DNA from: Pipra filicauda | Lineage: Eukaryota; Chordata; Aves; Passeriformes; Pipridae | Direction of reading: 5' to 3' | NCBI RefSeq assembly: GCF_003945595.2 | Contig: NW_024103441.1 | Location: 1,840,001-1,904,000 of the forward strand | DNA length: 64,000 bases | Part shown: piece after piece, positions 34,561 to 46,679 of the stretch | Position numbering within the stretch: position 1 is the stretch's first letter | Layout: each line of letters opens with the position of its first letter | The notes under the pieces: generated by a model | What the model was told of the DNA's origin: nothing | Database searches by the model: none | The model's input: the letters and a program-made list of their open reading frames with translations, nothing else | Position numbers and translations under genes: made by a program

Positions 34561-35560
34561 GGAACGAAACTTCCAGCCGTTTTCCAGCAGGAGTGACCCC
34601 TTTGACCTGAGCAGGTCAGCACAGACAGGGTTACACCCGCCCCTGGGTGCAGACCTGGGGGTCCCATTCAGTGCAATTCCTGAGCCCCCATCACTGCTGA
34701 GGGCAGGGGAAGGAACAGCTGCTGCACTTCCTCCTTCTTGGAGGCCCACTTCTTCTCTCTGGCATTTAATGGGCTTTGAGATGCTCTTTGCAGCTCTCTG
34801 CCTCCAGACCTGGCATGCAGCAGAGGCAGGAACTGGCACACTCATCTGTGGGATTTTAGCAGCAGCTCCATTTTCCTCACCTGGAGCATCGTCAGTACAC
34901 CAACATGTCACACTCCTGGGGTGACAGCCAGAGGTGCTGGGGAGAGAAGATCCTGTGGCCCAGGTGCCACCAGGTGCTTTCCCACATCCTGCCATCCCCG
35001 AGACTCCTCTGGTGTCCTGCCTACAGGAGAGCAGGTGCCCAAAAGGGCACGTCAAGGCCTGAGAGGGCTGTGAAACAGTACATAACTGATGATTTTTAAT
35101 ATCAGAATAATGAAACCGAGCCGAGAAATATTAATCTTTTTAAAAATGTAAAGAACCAGGGCTCTGTTTCCATGGTAAACCACATCCTGCACATTATCTA
35201 TCACCTGGGGATTGCAGTGGCATGGTAAACAGAGGGGTAAATACAGGAGAGAGGCACTGCTCTGCTCTCGGCAGAAATAAGCCGTGCTGGCAGTATAAAA
35301 GCATAATGGCATTTTCTAGATCAGCCTCCTCAAAGCAGCCAAGTTTCCATGCTTTTTCCTGCATTTTCCATGCAGGTTTCCCCTGCCCCTTTGCTGTGCC
35401 TCCAGCCATGAGACACCCTGAATCCCCCTCTCAGCTCCAGACCCAGCATCCCTAAGCAGCAAGCACAGGAACTGGTTTGTATCAGCAGCACAGGTTGTTT
35501 AGGTCAGTTTTTTGTATCCTCATACCCTCTCTAGCCAAAAAGAAAGCAAAAATCCCACCA
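34560..35560. other. Spacer, no gene seen
   Basis: GC-balanced (34560-35080 and 35220-35560) with a short AT-rich patch at 35080-35160. Overlapping open frames on both strands lack domains. Confidence 0.3.
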
Positions 35561-35770
35561 AAACCCCTCCCAACTTCCAGGAGTTTGCAAACCCCTGCTA
35601 TAAATAGACCCCTAATAGGAGGCTGGAATAGGATACAATTTATTTCCAGATCTGATGGGCTGACCTTCATCATCACTCGAGGCTCTACTTGTCATGAATT
35701 ATGGGCAATTCACTCGCTAGTGGAAATAAATTGTATTACTCAGTATCACGTCCTCCGCACATGGCACACG
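35560..35770. promoter_or_regulatory. Candidate regulatory element with MEF2/TATA-like site
   Basis: CTATAAATAG at 35598-35607 fits both the MEF2 consensus (YTAWWWWTAR) and a TATA box. It is followed 26 bases later by a perfect inverted repeat whose arms contain TTATTTCC/GGAAATAA words. Homeodomain cores (ATGAATTATGG, CAATTCA) lie in the loop. Either a muscle-type or other MEF2-responsive enhancer, or a TATA promoter firing toward the right; neither is proven. Confidence 0.4.
35633..35736. repeat. Perfect 16-bp inverted repeat with 72-base loop
   Basis: ATACAATTTATTTCCA at 35633-35648 is the exact reverse complement of TGGAAATAAATTGTAT at 35721-35736. The next outer pair (G35632, T35737) could form a G-U pair in RNA. 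A 16-base exact match at this distance is very unlikely by chance. Confidence 0.9.
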
Positions 35771-35956
35771 GTGGGCAGCAGCTCCTCCCCAGCACTGCTG
35801 GGACCAGCTTCCAGCCTGGGAGACCCTCTCTGGGGAGCACCCAGCTCAGTGGGGCTGGGCAGGAACCGCCACAGCTGGGGGTCATTTCTGAAGGTGCTGT
35901 GCGAGGTCCTGAGCAGCAGTTGGTGTCCGGGTCACCAGCCATGGACCAGCCCGAGG

Positions 35957-36028
35957 CATCACCATCCTGCACCATCACCATCCTGCACCATCACCATCCT
36001 GCACCATCACCATCCTGTACCATCACCA
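35957..36028. repeat. 16-bp minisatellite, about 4.5 copies
   Basis: The unit CATCACCATCCTGCAC starts at 35957, 35973, 35989, 36005 (with C-to-T in the last) and 36021 (partial). The histidine/proline-rich open frames across it are artefacts. Confidence 0.9.
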
Positions 36029-36029
36029 G

Positions 36030-36960
36030 CGGCCCCACACGCTGTTCCTCACTTCATCCAGTCCCACTATGGATTCATCAGTCAGAGGAAATTTTAGGAC
36101 AGGGTCAGACCAGGTGGAACAAGCTGGGCCCTTCTCCTGCTGGCTTTGATCCTCACCCTGATCACAGGAGTCTGACTGCCACCAGAGCAGCAGCAGCCAG
36201 GGCTCCTGCCCTGCTCACCCCACCTCCAGGCCCTCCAGACAGGTAATGAGATCAGGAATCATGAGAAAAGGGGTCGCAGCATAAATCAAGTGCAGTTAAG
36301 ATCAATATAAACAAAAGCAGTAAATACCGAATATAAGTGTTAAAAGCTGAGGCTGTGCTGGCCCCAGGGGAGCAGAGCCCCTGTGCCAGCCTGTCGCTGC
36401 CAGCCACCCTCTCACACTCCAGCACCTGCTCTTGCTGCCAGACTGGTTAGTGAAGGAAACAGATGCAGAGCTCTTCAGCAAGCACCAACTCCTGAACCAA
36501 AACAGCTTGTGCTGCTCCACACTGAGATGGGAAGAGCCCTCAGGAGCTCTGCAGCCCCGAGGGCTGTGCCCCACTTCGAGGGGCTGCCCCGGGGGTGGGA
36601 GCTGCCCCCACACTGCCCCAGCCCCTCATGGGCCGTCAGACAGGGGGAAGGTGACAGCCCAGTCCTGTGCTGGGGATGTGCTTGCCCTTGCATGCACAAT
36701 AAAGGGTTTTGTGCAGTGATGAGCTCCTACACAGCTCAGATTAGAGATGAGCTTGTGGTTAGTGTTACACAAGGAACACACCAGGCAGGAAATCATTATT
36801 TCATAGTAGAAAATACATAGAAAAAGTCAAATGACAGAAGCATCTTCTGCTTCTCCAGACACAGACACAGAAATCTCTGCAGTGGTTCAGAGCACCATCC
36901 CCAAGTCAGGAGGAACATCAGGGCTTCTCTGCTCCACAGGCCAGGCTAGTTCCTGCTCAG
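36030..36960. other. Spacer, no gene seen
   Basis: GC-balanced with AT-rich patches at 36280-36345 and 36750-36830. Nothing recognised. Confidence 0.3.
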
Positions 36961-37640
36961 ATGACTGATGTGCTCCAACTACTAAAGCTGAAGCAGTAAA
37001 TCAAGAATTAGCCTATGCAGAGTCTAAAAGGGAAAGGATTTATTAAAAGTCAAGCAGCAGGAGATCATAAGTTTTGTTCTATAGTTTGGTCTCCACACAC
37101 TACAAGAAAGAGCAGGACCTCAGTGTGTTCAGAGACTGAACTCTCTCCCTATAGATATAAGAAAACAGTTTTTTCTTCCCTGAACTGGGTAGGGTTTTAT
37201 TTGTCTTGAAAGTTGCTCCAAACATGTTAACTACAGTCACCTTTTAGAGTCACTTTCTTCTACAAACTAGTTCAATCTTACATAAGAGCCAAATTCCAGG
37301 TTAGACCAAACTCTGCAGGAGATTAATTGAGCTTTTTCCATGTAGCACACAGAGCAGCAACAAGAAAAAAGAAAGCTACATGTTGAACATCACAGAACAG
37401 CTATAATCCCCCTAAGCAAGGCCAGAACACAGAGCCTAAGGATATCACAGCTTTCCTGAATAGCATATCTGTACAGAGATACGCAGAAACAAGCCCCAGG
37501 GAACCTCCTGAACCCTCCCCCCGTCATTTGTAGGCAGCTGAAGTTCCCTTCACCCCTCACTGGGGTGGGGCCTCTCAGATAAGAGAGTCCAGGACACCCT
37601 CGCCTGAGGTTGTCAGTGAACATCCCACACTTGGGGTGGG
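36960..37640 (-). other. Unassigned segment, possibly an old LTR
   Basis: This stretch differs from its neighbours: A-rich on the plus strand, no CpG-rich flanks, with AATAAA-type polyadenylation words on the minus strand (for example the complement of 37036-37042 and of 37195-37201) and a TTATATCTATAG word at about 37152-37163 on that strand. Such a mix is seen in avian endogenous retrovirus LTRs, but I found no target duplication or TG...CA ends, so it may be unique sequence. Confidence 0.2.
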
Positions 37641-38340
37641 AGCTGAGTTCTCGGCTTTAGGGTCCTGTTCAGCACTGGGGGGGCTGGAGCTTGGTCTCCT
37701 CGGTGCTCTGTGCCCCTGCTCTCAGCCCCTCTCAGTGCCTCTGCAGCTCCCTGGGCAGAGGTACCACCGTGCAGCAGGTGGAGGATGCTCTCTGGTGACT
37801 GAGGTTTGAACAGTCAGCAGCGTGAGGTGCTTGTTCCCTTCTCTGCCCAGCAGCTCCCTGTGCAGGTCTCCCCTTGCCCTGTGCCAGTGTGGGCTGGGAG
37901 GCACTGAGTGTCCACCCTGGCAGGGTGCAGGGAACCCAGGTTAGGGGTGCTTGGTGTACCCCACAGAGGGAAGGGTGTTCCCTTGGCAGCTCCCCTCTGG
38001 CCCCTGAGCAGCCAGGCTGTGCCCCGAGAGCAGAGCGGGGAGCCCTTTGTCTCATCAAGGAGAATGAGGGGTCTCTGAGCCCTTTCCTGGGGCTGTGCTG
38101 GGGGCACCTGGCTCTGTGGCACACGGATGATTTTCTAGGAGAAGGACTATTACTGTGGGGGCCATGGGGCTAAGCAAGAGGCTCTGAGCATCCCCTGGGC
38201 ACCCACCCTGCAGTCACAGGGGACACAAAGGACCCTGCAGGCAGGTGCATTTCCTTGCAGTGCAGAATGTTCCATGTTTTCCTCAGAGCTGGCCTGGCCA
38301 TGCTGGGTGACGGTGCTCCTGTTCCCATGCCAAACAGCCA
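37640..38340. other. GC-rich spacer, no gene seen
   Basis: Open in several frames on both strands, CAGG/CTCC-rich, no domain or repeat. Confidence 0.3.
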
Positions 38341-38860
38341 AGAGCCCTAGATCCCTGTTGCAAAGATTTCCCTTTTTTAACGATTTTAAATATAGTAAAA
38401 AAAACAGTTTAATTTTAATAATAGATGATTATTGTTCATAAGACAAAAATGTGTCACTCTTAATTATTTTTGCAGAAAGTTCCTTACCCAACATGTGTTT
38501 TTCAAACAGGAAGGTACTACCAGGGTATTCCTCTTGTTTTCCTGGCTGCAGATGCACGGTGAATCCTAATTAAAACCTTTAAGTCTTATTCCATTTACAA
38601 GAAGGAGTGTATAATTTTTCTTTTAGCTTTTTTTAATACCAGGTCTCAATGCCCATTACAAAAATTCCAATGCATCTTTGAAGTTAGCAGCTAATTATAT
38701 TTCTCCAAGTTATATATCTGGAGTTCTAGATGGGGAAAAGGCAATTACTTTTTTTCTCATTTAGCATAACAATCTCCGAAGCTTTATTGGAGCTCCAGTG
38801 AGTCATGCTATAGATCAGAGCCTGGGCTGGAAAGAGGAGGAATTTGGGGGGAAGGCAGGA
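38340..38860. promoter_or_regulatory. Candidate conserved non-coding block
   Basis: AT-rich and complex: TTTAATTTTAATAATAGATG, CTTAATTATTTTTGC and CTAATTAAAACC words. Stops are frequent in all frames. Inferred enhancer. Confidence 0.4.
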
Positions 38861-39120
38861 TGCTTGCTCAGCTCTTCCTGGCTCCCTCCCTTGTTAGTGT
38901 GCTGCCTCCACCAGGACACTCGCTAATTGTTTGTCGAATGACCGCGGTGCTTTTTGCCTCGACAACTTTTCCGGGGAGGTCACTCAGCACATTCATTACG
39001 GGGCACCTGCTCGCGCTGCTGGAGCGAAGGGTCTGTCAGCGTTTTCCAGGAGTTTATAACTTGGCTGTAAATGTTTGTGTGAAGCTGAAAATCGTTGCTT
39101 GATTTCTCCCAGGCAGAAAC
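38860..39120. promoter_or_regulatory. Complex CpG-bearing block, possible regulatory element
   Basis: Contains GCTAATTG, several well-spaced CpG sites (GTCGAATGACCGCGG, GCTCGCGC) and AT/GC-balanced unique sequence, unlike the spacer that follows. No recognisable coding. Confidence 0.3.
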
Positions 39121-40560
39121 CGGCTGGTTCAGCCCGTTTGTTCCCGTGTCACTGTGCCCAGGTGCTGTTGGCAGCCCTGGTGTGGGGCCCCCTGTCCTGG
39201 TGCCCATCGGGCTGTGGGGATGCTGGGCTGGTGCTGGGCTGGGCACTGCTCCGTGCTCTGCAAGGACAAACTGACCCTCTGGCTCCGTGCAGCTGGGCAG
39301 GGCAGGGAGGACGGCTGCTGGAGTCTGCTGCTGCTGGGGTGCAGGGCTGTGGCACCCCCTGGGCGGGTGGCAGTGGTGCTGGGCAGCCTGGGCAGCTGCT
39401 GGGCTGCTGCCATGGGAGCCTTGACCTTTGTTAGCTGAATTGCTGCAAACTTCAGTTTAACAGTCCTCAGCTACCTTTTTTTGAAAGATCTATTATGCTT
39501 GGAGCATCTTGCCTCTTCTTCTTTCTCAAAACTGAACTTTAAAATGCTTCCAGAAATAGGTCTGGAATTTGTGCATCAGCCCAGAGATGTGCATTTGGCC
39601 AAGCTGTGGTACCCCAAAGGTCCCTGCATGACGAGGAGTTTTGTAGATTTCCTGCTCACCACGGCTGCACTTGTGATGATGAAAAGGGAATAACCAAACC
39701 AACCAAACAAACAATCCCCCCCAAAACAAGTAAACAAAAACCTGCCAGAAAATAAATTCCCTTGCACGTGCTGGACCAGGGGGAGAAAACAAAGCCAGTT
39801 CCCAGCTTGTTTCCAGCTCAGCCCCATATTTCTGGCCCAGGATGGGTAACTCCACACTGACCTGCATCAGCAGACAGCACACTCTCCCTGGCAGCTGATT
39901 TATTCCCTCTGCTTCTGGGATTGTTTTGTAGTGGGGGCTAACCCAGACCACTGACTGTTTTTCCAGACCTATCCGTGACACTGACACCAGGGATGAGTTC
40001 TCAGAAATGTTTTTGGAAGCAGAAGGATGGAAAGGGACTCAAATAGAAGGAGCCCAGAATTGGTTCAGGCAGCTCTGTTGGCTTTGATTTCCCACAAACT
40101 CTCACCTTTTTTACAAACTGGAGAAATGCTGGTGGTCTTGGGACCTGGACACTGGTTTTCCCTGCCTTGGGGCACAGGGCCCACAGCTCCTGTCACTGCC
40201 CTGGTGGGACCCGTGGTGCTGGAGCCCCTCTAAGCTGTGGTGGGTGCAGGGTCTCCCTGCCCTCGGCTCTTTTGGGCTGGAAGCACTCCCGGAGCCCGGC
40301 TCTCACACGGCTCTGTGCTCAGCCCAGCTGCAGCTGTGACAGGTAAATGTTCCCCTCTGACACCCCGAGCCAGAGCTGTCTCTAGTGATAACCCAGCCCT
40401 GCTCTGAACAGTGGGAACGGGGCAGCCCCTTTCCTGTGCCCCAGGGCACACCCACTGCCCCAGCCCGGGGCGATGGAGCGGCCACTGGGTCGGAGCTGTC
40501 GGAGCACGCAGGGCCACGGCACGGAGACACTCTGCTGCTGGGGAACCTGTGAGAAATTAA
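39120..40560. other. GC-rich spacer with A-rich insert
   Basis: 39120-39430 and 40100-40550 are CTG/GGG-rich. 39690-39750 is an A/C-rich low-complexity run (CCAAACCAACCAAACAAAC). No gene recognised. Confidence 0.3.
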
Positions 40561-42100
40561 ATTCTCCACTTGGCTGGTCTGGGTGACTTGGCTTTGCTCT
40601 GCCGACTTGTTCCTTCATTATTTTTTTGGCCGATAACTGACTGCAAGCTTGTCTTGTCTGTTTAATACCAGCACAGCGGCTCCAGGAGAGGCTCAGCCTT
40701 GTCAGTCTCGGCGAGCACGCACTGTATTGCTCTCCCCACTTCATTTACTTCATGGACAGGAGGGGAAAGGCCTCGAGGTGCTGCCGAGCCTGGCAGCTGG
40801 GATGGAGGGTTTCTCTGCAGGCTGGGCTGCCCAGAGCGGGGCAGGTGGGGGCACAGGGAGACCTGCACATGTCCAGGGGAGCTTGAATGGGGCCAGGCGA
40901 GCTGAGGACAGTCATTATTAAGATTAATCTCTCCCTCACACCTTGGAACACGCCTAAATCTCCAGGCAGCCTTGCAGCCAGGTTTGAGATGGACTTGGCT
41001 GTTCTTGCTCTCTGAGCGCCAGGCGTGGCAGCACCTGTGGCTGCACTGGGATGTGGATGCAGGTCTGATGTTTCCTCTCTGGACAGAAGAGATGCCGTTT
41101 CTGAAGCACCATCTCCCCCTGTGTGTACTGTTCTATGCAGACTAACACGTTTTGGGTAGCACGAGGGTCCAGAAGCCAATCTGCCACAAGGCTGAAGCCA
41201 CACACCCAGGCAGACCCGGTTGCATCTGTCCCTTGTGTTTTTGCAGCAGAGATGGAAGGGGGGTCAGTTCAGTCCCCTGAACTGGAGGTCTTTGCCCGGA
41301 GGACAGGCTGCCTGCACTTGGCTGCAGTGCCAGGGCAGTTGGGTCCTCGGAGTAGGGCTTTGCAAACACAGTCGGTTTTTGTTTAATTAAGAGCAAGCAG
41401 AGAATTTAAAGACTCAGTTTTCTCCATCCTGTGATAAATTAACTTCCTTCTTGCTCAGGAGGACAGGAACACTCCAGATCAATGATCTTACTGATGCCTG
41501 GCCTCTCCTCCTTTGGAGGGAGAAAGGGACAGAGAGCGTCAGCCCCTGCCCCTGCCTCTGCCTTTGGGGCAGCAACTGCGGGTAATGATGATGAATGGCA
41601 TGATTAATGCTGCAACTCAGACCTACAGCTGGAATTTTAGACCCTATGCACAGAATAATCCAGCTCCTGCTGTGCTATTTGGGGGCACTTAGAGTGCAGC
41701 TGAAGGCAGTGGGGTGCTCCATGTGAACCCCCCAGCAGATGTACACCCCTGGCTCCTGCTGCGTTCAAGGGATCAGAGGGCTCCTGTTCGTGTCCAGATG
41801 CCACCAGTGTGGCTGTGGCTGTGTTGAGGGATGCCAGTGTCCTGTGACAGCCACCAGAGGAGATGTGGACACCCAAGGGTACGATGTCCCAGACCAGAGA
41901 CCGCTGGATGGTACCTTTTGTCCCTCTGGGTCCTGGGCAGAAAATAAGTTCCCATTTTTTAAATTTCTTGTGCATCTAATAGAAACTGGTAGATTTATAC
42001 ATTTCTCAGAAATCACTAGATAGACACAACACCTTCAGCTCTGCCTGAGCAATGCTGGGCCTTGGCTGCAGCGTTCAGTTTTCTAAACTCCTTCTTTAAA
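40560..42100. other. Mixed spacer, no gene seen
   Basis: Short AT-rich patches at 40550-40640, 41380-41450 and 41940-42010 in otherwise GC-balanced DNA. Open frames are short and overlap on both strands. Confidence 0.3.
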
Positions 42101-42540
42101 TGTATTTTTATACAGCAGTGTTGACCTTTTCTGCCAGCCCCTGTGGAGCGAGGTTGTATCTTGTGTAAAAGTCATATCAAATGGGCCACAAAAAATCACT
42201 CTTGCCTGATTAAAATGAATAGTCTAGACGACGTGTGCATTTTCCTTCTGTGTCGTTAGCTTTGTGTGAGAGCTTGCAGCAATCAGGGCATTTATGGGAG
42301 AAACGCAGCTACAGGTACCTCAAGCTGCCTGAGCGGATACTAATTACAATCCCTGTAAGGATTGATTTGCAAAGAAAATTTCTATTGCCTCAAGGACAAA
42401 CGTTTGTGCAAATCATATTATTGTGTATGAGAAATTGGTAACACTTTATGAAATGGTTCTTTTATAAATACTTTACTATTTATTAAATTAAATGGTTTTA
42501 TAACAATCCTTTTGCTAAGTTAAAATATCGTAAGTGTTCT
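42100..42540. promoter_or_regulatory. Candidate conserved non-coding block
   Basis: Complex AT-rich DNA with TACTAATTACAATCC, TGATTAAAATG and GTGCAAATCAT words. An AAATGGTT(CT)TTTATAA segment appears twice, at about 42451-42467 and 42491-42503. No coding frame. Confidence 0.4.
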
Positions 42541-43430
42541 GGTTTTGCATTATTTCTGTGCTACAGAGCCTGCTGTCAGGGCTCGGTTGGCGTCACCTGC
42601 TCAGACTGTTGTTGGTCATTTCCAAACCCACAGGCCAGTTTGGGTACTGTTCCTGTGGTCAAGCCAACTGTATCCCAAGGTACAGGAACTGCACTTTGCT
42701 CCTGGTTTAGATCTTCAAGCTGCTTTCCCATTTTCCTACGAGAGAACTGTTTGCAATCCCATGGTGGCTGGTGCTGTGTCCAGGCTCACCACTGTCCACC
42801 TGACCATGCTTCCAACACGGAAATTGGCCAGTTGTTCCATTCCTATTATTCATTTTACCTGGAGGAATTAGAAAAGGAAAAATCATTGCCTTGCATGCAG
42901 CTGGGGAGATGGATAGGAGCAGTGGTCACACCTGTCAGTCATCAAATACTGTTGGTCCTGCACGTTACTGGTGCTGTGCGAGCGCCCCAAGGCTGACCAG
43001 CTTCATTCCTGCTTGGAGAATCTGACCTTGCCTTCCAAAATTCCTGTCTGCTCTGGAAAACAAGCAGACAAGACATCTTTACTGAGCTAGAAATTTCTCT
43101 TGAATGTCCCCTCTCTAATTTACGTTCCCTCTCACTTCATTGCCTGCAGCAGAGCCCATTAATGGTGGCAGTTTGTGACACAACTGAAGGCTCCTCCAAC
43201 AGGCGATCCCACCGCGCTGACTTGGGCGGCATTTGCTGACATGGTGGGGCTCAGCTTCTCCCACTCTGCTTCCCAGGCTCCAGAGACTAATCCTCCCTTT
43301 GGCTGGCTCTGCTGCTGCTATGGCAATATTTTCTCCCCCATCGTGGTAATCACGCAATGGTCTCTGAGAACAGCAGGAGAAGCAGTGCCTGGTAGATGCA
43401 TAAAAGGTAAGATGAACTACATGTCATAAA
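42540..43430. other. Spacer, no gene seen
   Basis: GC-balanced with a 108-codon open frame at 42545-42871 lacking any domain. A donor-like AAAG|GTAAGATG near 43406 has no recognisable exon before it. Confidence 0.25.
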
Positions 43431-44150
43431 ACTTTTAAAAGTTCCTTTTTTGTGTTTGTGCGGGGGTTATTTTATATGGCTTTTGATATGAAGCTAAAAT
43501 TGCACATCAAAAAGGATAATGCATCTTTAAGCTGTTACAATGACTTCTAAATTTTTCATTTAATGTCAGTGAGGAAAAAACCCCTCAGCTGGCTGAGTTA
43601 CGTTGGTGAGATGGCTGTTTCATTCCATAAAGTGTCTGCAGTGGATTTGAACAGTAGGAAATCCAAGGGTGATAAATAGCTATTTCTAAGTAAATTTCAT
43701 GCAATTGCCCTTTGGTTAAAGTCTTTCCTCTCAGCACTTTCCTGTGCACATAGCCCAACTAATAATATTCAGGAGCAAGTGCTTTCCAGTGTGACAACTG
43801 ATTGCACTTTGAAGCAGTAAATGGCTGATTTCATAATTGGTATAATTTTTCACAAGTACCTGAATGTCATATACAGAAAGAATAAGCAACCTGGACTTAA
43901 TACAGGAGCTTTTTCAATTCTCCTAAAAATCAATAATGTATTAAACCCCTCTAACTGATTAAAATAATGTGAACCCTGAGTAGGTTTTGTGAGGAAGGCA
44001 GGTTTCTTCAAGGGTGGCAGATTTATGGCAAAAGGGTTAATACATGGGGAGAACAGGGATACGTTACAGATGGAGTCCGTTTTCCTAATTAAACTTTTAT
44101 CAAGATTTTCCCAGTTTGAATTGTTTCATTTAGCACGATGGGAAGGAGCA
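43430..44150. promoter_or_regulatory. Candidate conserved non-coding block
   Basis: About 700 bases of AT-rich, CpG-poor unique DNA with CTAATAATATTC, GATTTCATAATTGG and CTAATTAAAC words. Stop-dense. Inferred enhancer. Confidence 0.4.
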
Positions 44151-45690
44151 TTTCCTTCAGTGTTCAGGGCAGCTCCTGCCGCGTGTGTGATGCCAAGAGC
44201 TCTGTCCTCGCAGAAAGTGTGGGGATTATGAGGAGAAAAAACAGGGAATCCTTTCCAAAAACATCATGTTGGCTCTGGAGGGTCCTGCTGCCCTGTGGCA
44301 GGAGAGGGTGCAGGGCAGGTTTTTGGGACCTGAGCCGAGGGTTCAGGATGGGTCCAGCCAGGGGAGGAGGCTGCTGTGGGGGCTATCCCAGGGCACAGGG
44401 GGCACCTGCATGCCCAGGGGCCTCTTTGTGTGGAAAAGTTCAAGCAGCGTCGCAGAGAAGTGAATGTGACTGGCAGGGCTACAGAAGACAGAGCTCTCAC
44501 TGGGAGGGAAGCAGGATGTTGGGTTTTTTTTCCCAGGATCTGAAGATTTCTTGAAATCCTTTCAGACTATCATAGAAAAATGTCTGAAGGTCTGTTGAGA
44601 AAATTATTTGTAAAGCTAAAGCAAAGATGCAGCCTGATGGCAGGGACGTGTGGGTGGCAGAGGCACAAGCAGGGAGGAGGGTGTGGAGGGCAGGTGAGGG
44701 GAGTGGGCTCCTGGCACCCACGTGGCAGTGCCAGGGGTGCAGCAGCACCCACCTCCCCTCGCTGGCAGCACTGTGTGTGGCCACTGTCTTGGGGGTTGGA
44801 GCAGTGGGATGTGCATGAATGCCTCGAGGGGAGATTAAGAAACGAGATCTCTGCTGTTAAAGCCTCGGCAAGCTGCTGATGTTGATTCCCAATGCCGTGG
44901 GCATCTGCCCGCCCTGGCAAGGTGGCACCATGTCACCTCTGCGTGGGGAAGCCACGTCCCTGCTTGCCCCCACACTTTGGGTGGGAACACACGTCCCTGC
45001 CAGATCTGACCCTGCGTTTCCCTGAGGAAGGGCACGTTCCTTCTCAGGGGGGTCACAGGTAGGTGGATTGAGGAATCTATTTAAACTTCTTTCCTCAAGA
45101 TCATGATCAGACATCTTAAGCTATGCATTACTCACATTTGTCTGTTGTTTCTAACTCATTTCCTATTTTCCAGCTGAGGGACTCTGCCAGAAGCACTCTT
45201 TGCCAGAGATTAAAACAATTTAGGAAGCAGACACCCAATTCCTTTCTTTGGATAGTAGGCAAATTGGATATCTGTGAGAAGCAAGCAAATTTTATTATCA
45301 ACAGATAGTTTGCTACTTAACTATCCTTAAGAATCCCCCAGCATTTACAGGCGCTTGTTGTCCTGAGCCAAAAGGCACGTGTGGCACGTGCCCTGTGAGG
45401 TGCCCGGCCACTGCCATGCTCAGCCCGTGCCCAATGCCTGGTGCTCCTGTGGGATGCTGGCAGCCCGGGAGGGCAGTGTGGGGAGCAGGTATTTAATGGC
45501 AGCAAAGGTGCTGGAAAACAAATGTACCTGGTGCAGGAGGAAGAGCCCAAGGTGCTCCCTGGGATCTGGAGCTGACCCAGTGAGCTCCCCAGGAGCTGTG
45601 GCTCTGTGGGCTGTGCTCTGCCTGTCTCTTAGGTGTGTACTGAGGCCAAGGGACACAGGAAATCACATTAACTGTGGCTCTCATTGGTTT
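44150..45690. other. GC-rich spacer with AT-rich centre
   Basis: 44250-45055 and 45340-45660 are GC-rich and featureless. 45070-45320 is AT-richer. Its acceptor-like TTTCCAG near 45167-45173 has no matching donor or coding frame. Confidence 0.3.
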
Positions 45691-46400
45691 GTATCAAAAT
45701 AGCTGTTTTAAATATAATTATCACTAATTTGGCAAAGTGCGCCATTAGATATGTAAATTTTTTGGCTAATGGTGTGCATGGCAGGTCACAGTGGATGGGA
45801 TGATGTGGGATAACCAAATCAGAACCATTTCTCAGCTTTCTAAGCAGGTTTTCAGGGGTGGGTTTTAGCATTTGGAGGTCTCCCAGGTGCCTTCCCCATA
45901 GGCCACCTGGGACCTGGAGCTTCCTCACAAGGAAGGTGCACATCCTGCATTTCCCAGGGTGTTGGGTGGTGCAGGAAGTTCTGCAGCAGTCCAGGAACAC
46001 AAAGGGGATGGTTCTTAAAATTATACAAGGATAAAAAAAAAAAAAAATCATAGAATCATTCATCAGGATTGCTGTAGTTCTTGACCACATAGTCAATGAT
46101 TTATTTAATCTTAATATATTCCACAAAGAGTCCCCATATTTCCATAAATATGTCATATCTACCTAATACATAGTAATGAACCTGCTCCAAGGGTAAATAA
46201 ATAAGATCTAAGCTCAGCAAGCCAATGTTTATCAAAGGGAGATATACAGATATTGAGTCCTTTAAAGTACCATTCTTCACAGCAATCACAACCAAGTTTG
46301 GCAATTTATAACGTGTCAAGTCAATTAGAAATCCCGGGGGGCTCAGAGCGAGCCCCGGCGTGGGGGGCCAGACGAGGCAGGTCCAGCCGTGCATACACGA
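45690..46400. other. AT-rich segment with an unassigned minus-strand open frame
   Basis: 45690-45780 and 46020-46330 are AT-rich, with an A14 run at 46034-46047. On the minus strand, about 46330 to 46101 encodes some 70 residues of ordinary composition (YKLPNLVVIAVKNGTLKDS, then hydrophobic stretches), ending at a natural stop. No family is recognised. Either an enhancer-like block that is open by chance or a coding relic. Confidence 0.2.
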
Positions 46401-46406
46401 GTGGGT

Positions 46407-46460
46407 GTGGGCACAGTGGGCACAGTGGGCACAGTGGGCACAGTGGGCACAGTGGGCACA
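46407..46460. repeat. 9-bp minisatellite, 6 copies
   Basis: Six exact copies of GTGGGCACA, followed by two 11-bp GCCAGGGCACA-like units. The nine-base unit keeps frame and gives a spurious repeating tripeptide on both strands. Confidence 0.95.
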
Positions 46461-46597
46461 GCCAGGGCACAGCCAGGGCAGTGCAGCCCATCAGACCCCG
46501 CGGGAGGGAGAGCCCCACTGGCACTGCCCCTGCACTGGCACTGCCCCTCCGCCGGCGCCGCCGAGCTGTCAGCAGCTGTACAACAGTGATCCACACA

Positions 46598-46668
46598 GTC
46601 ATGGAATCACTGAGGCTGGAAAAACCCTCTGAGGTCATCGAGTCCAACCGTTCCCCAAGCGGTGCCAA
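46598..46668 (-). mobile_element. CR1 LINE 3' end, minus orientation
   Basis: The plus strand reads CAGTCATGGAATCACTGAGG, CTGGAAAAACCCTCTGAGG and TCATCGAGTCCAACCGT, the reverse complement of a CR1 tail (GGTTGGACT.GATGA.CT...AGGTTTTTCCAGCC...TGATTCCATGA). It is 5'-truncated to about 70-80 bases and is the youngest-looking CR1 here apart from the copy at 27.8 kb. Confidence 0.9.
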
Positions 46669-46679
46669 GAATTTGCTAA

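Noticed and set aside
45165..45308. Internal exon after TTTCCAG acceptor
   Set aside because: No GT donor at the far end and no codon-like composition.
46034..46067. CR1 tail or poly-A retrocopy end
   Set aside because: An A14 run next to TCATAGAATCATTCATC resembles a minus-strand CR1 terminus, but no CR1 body follows, and CR1 tails lack poly-A.
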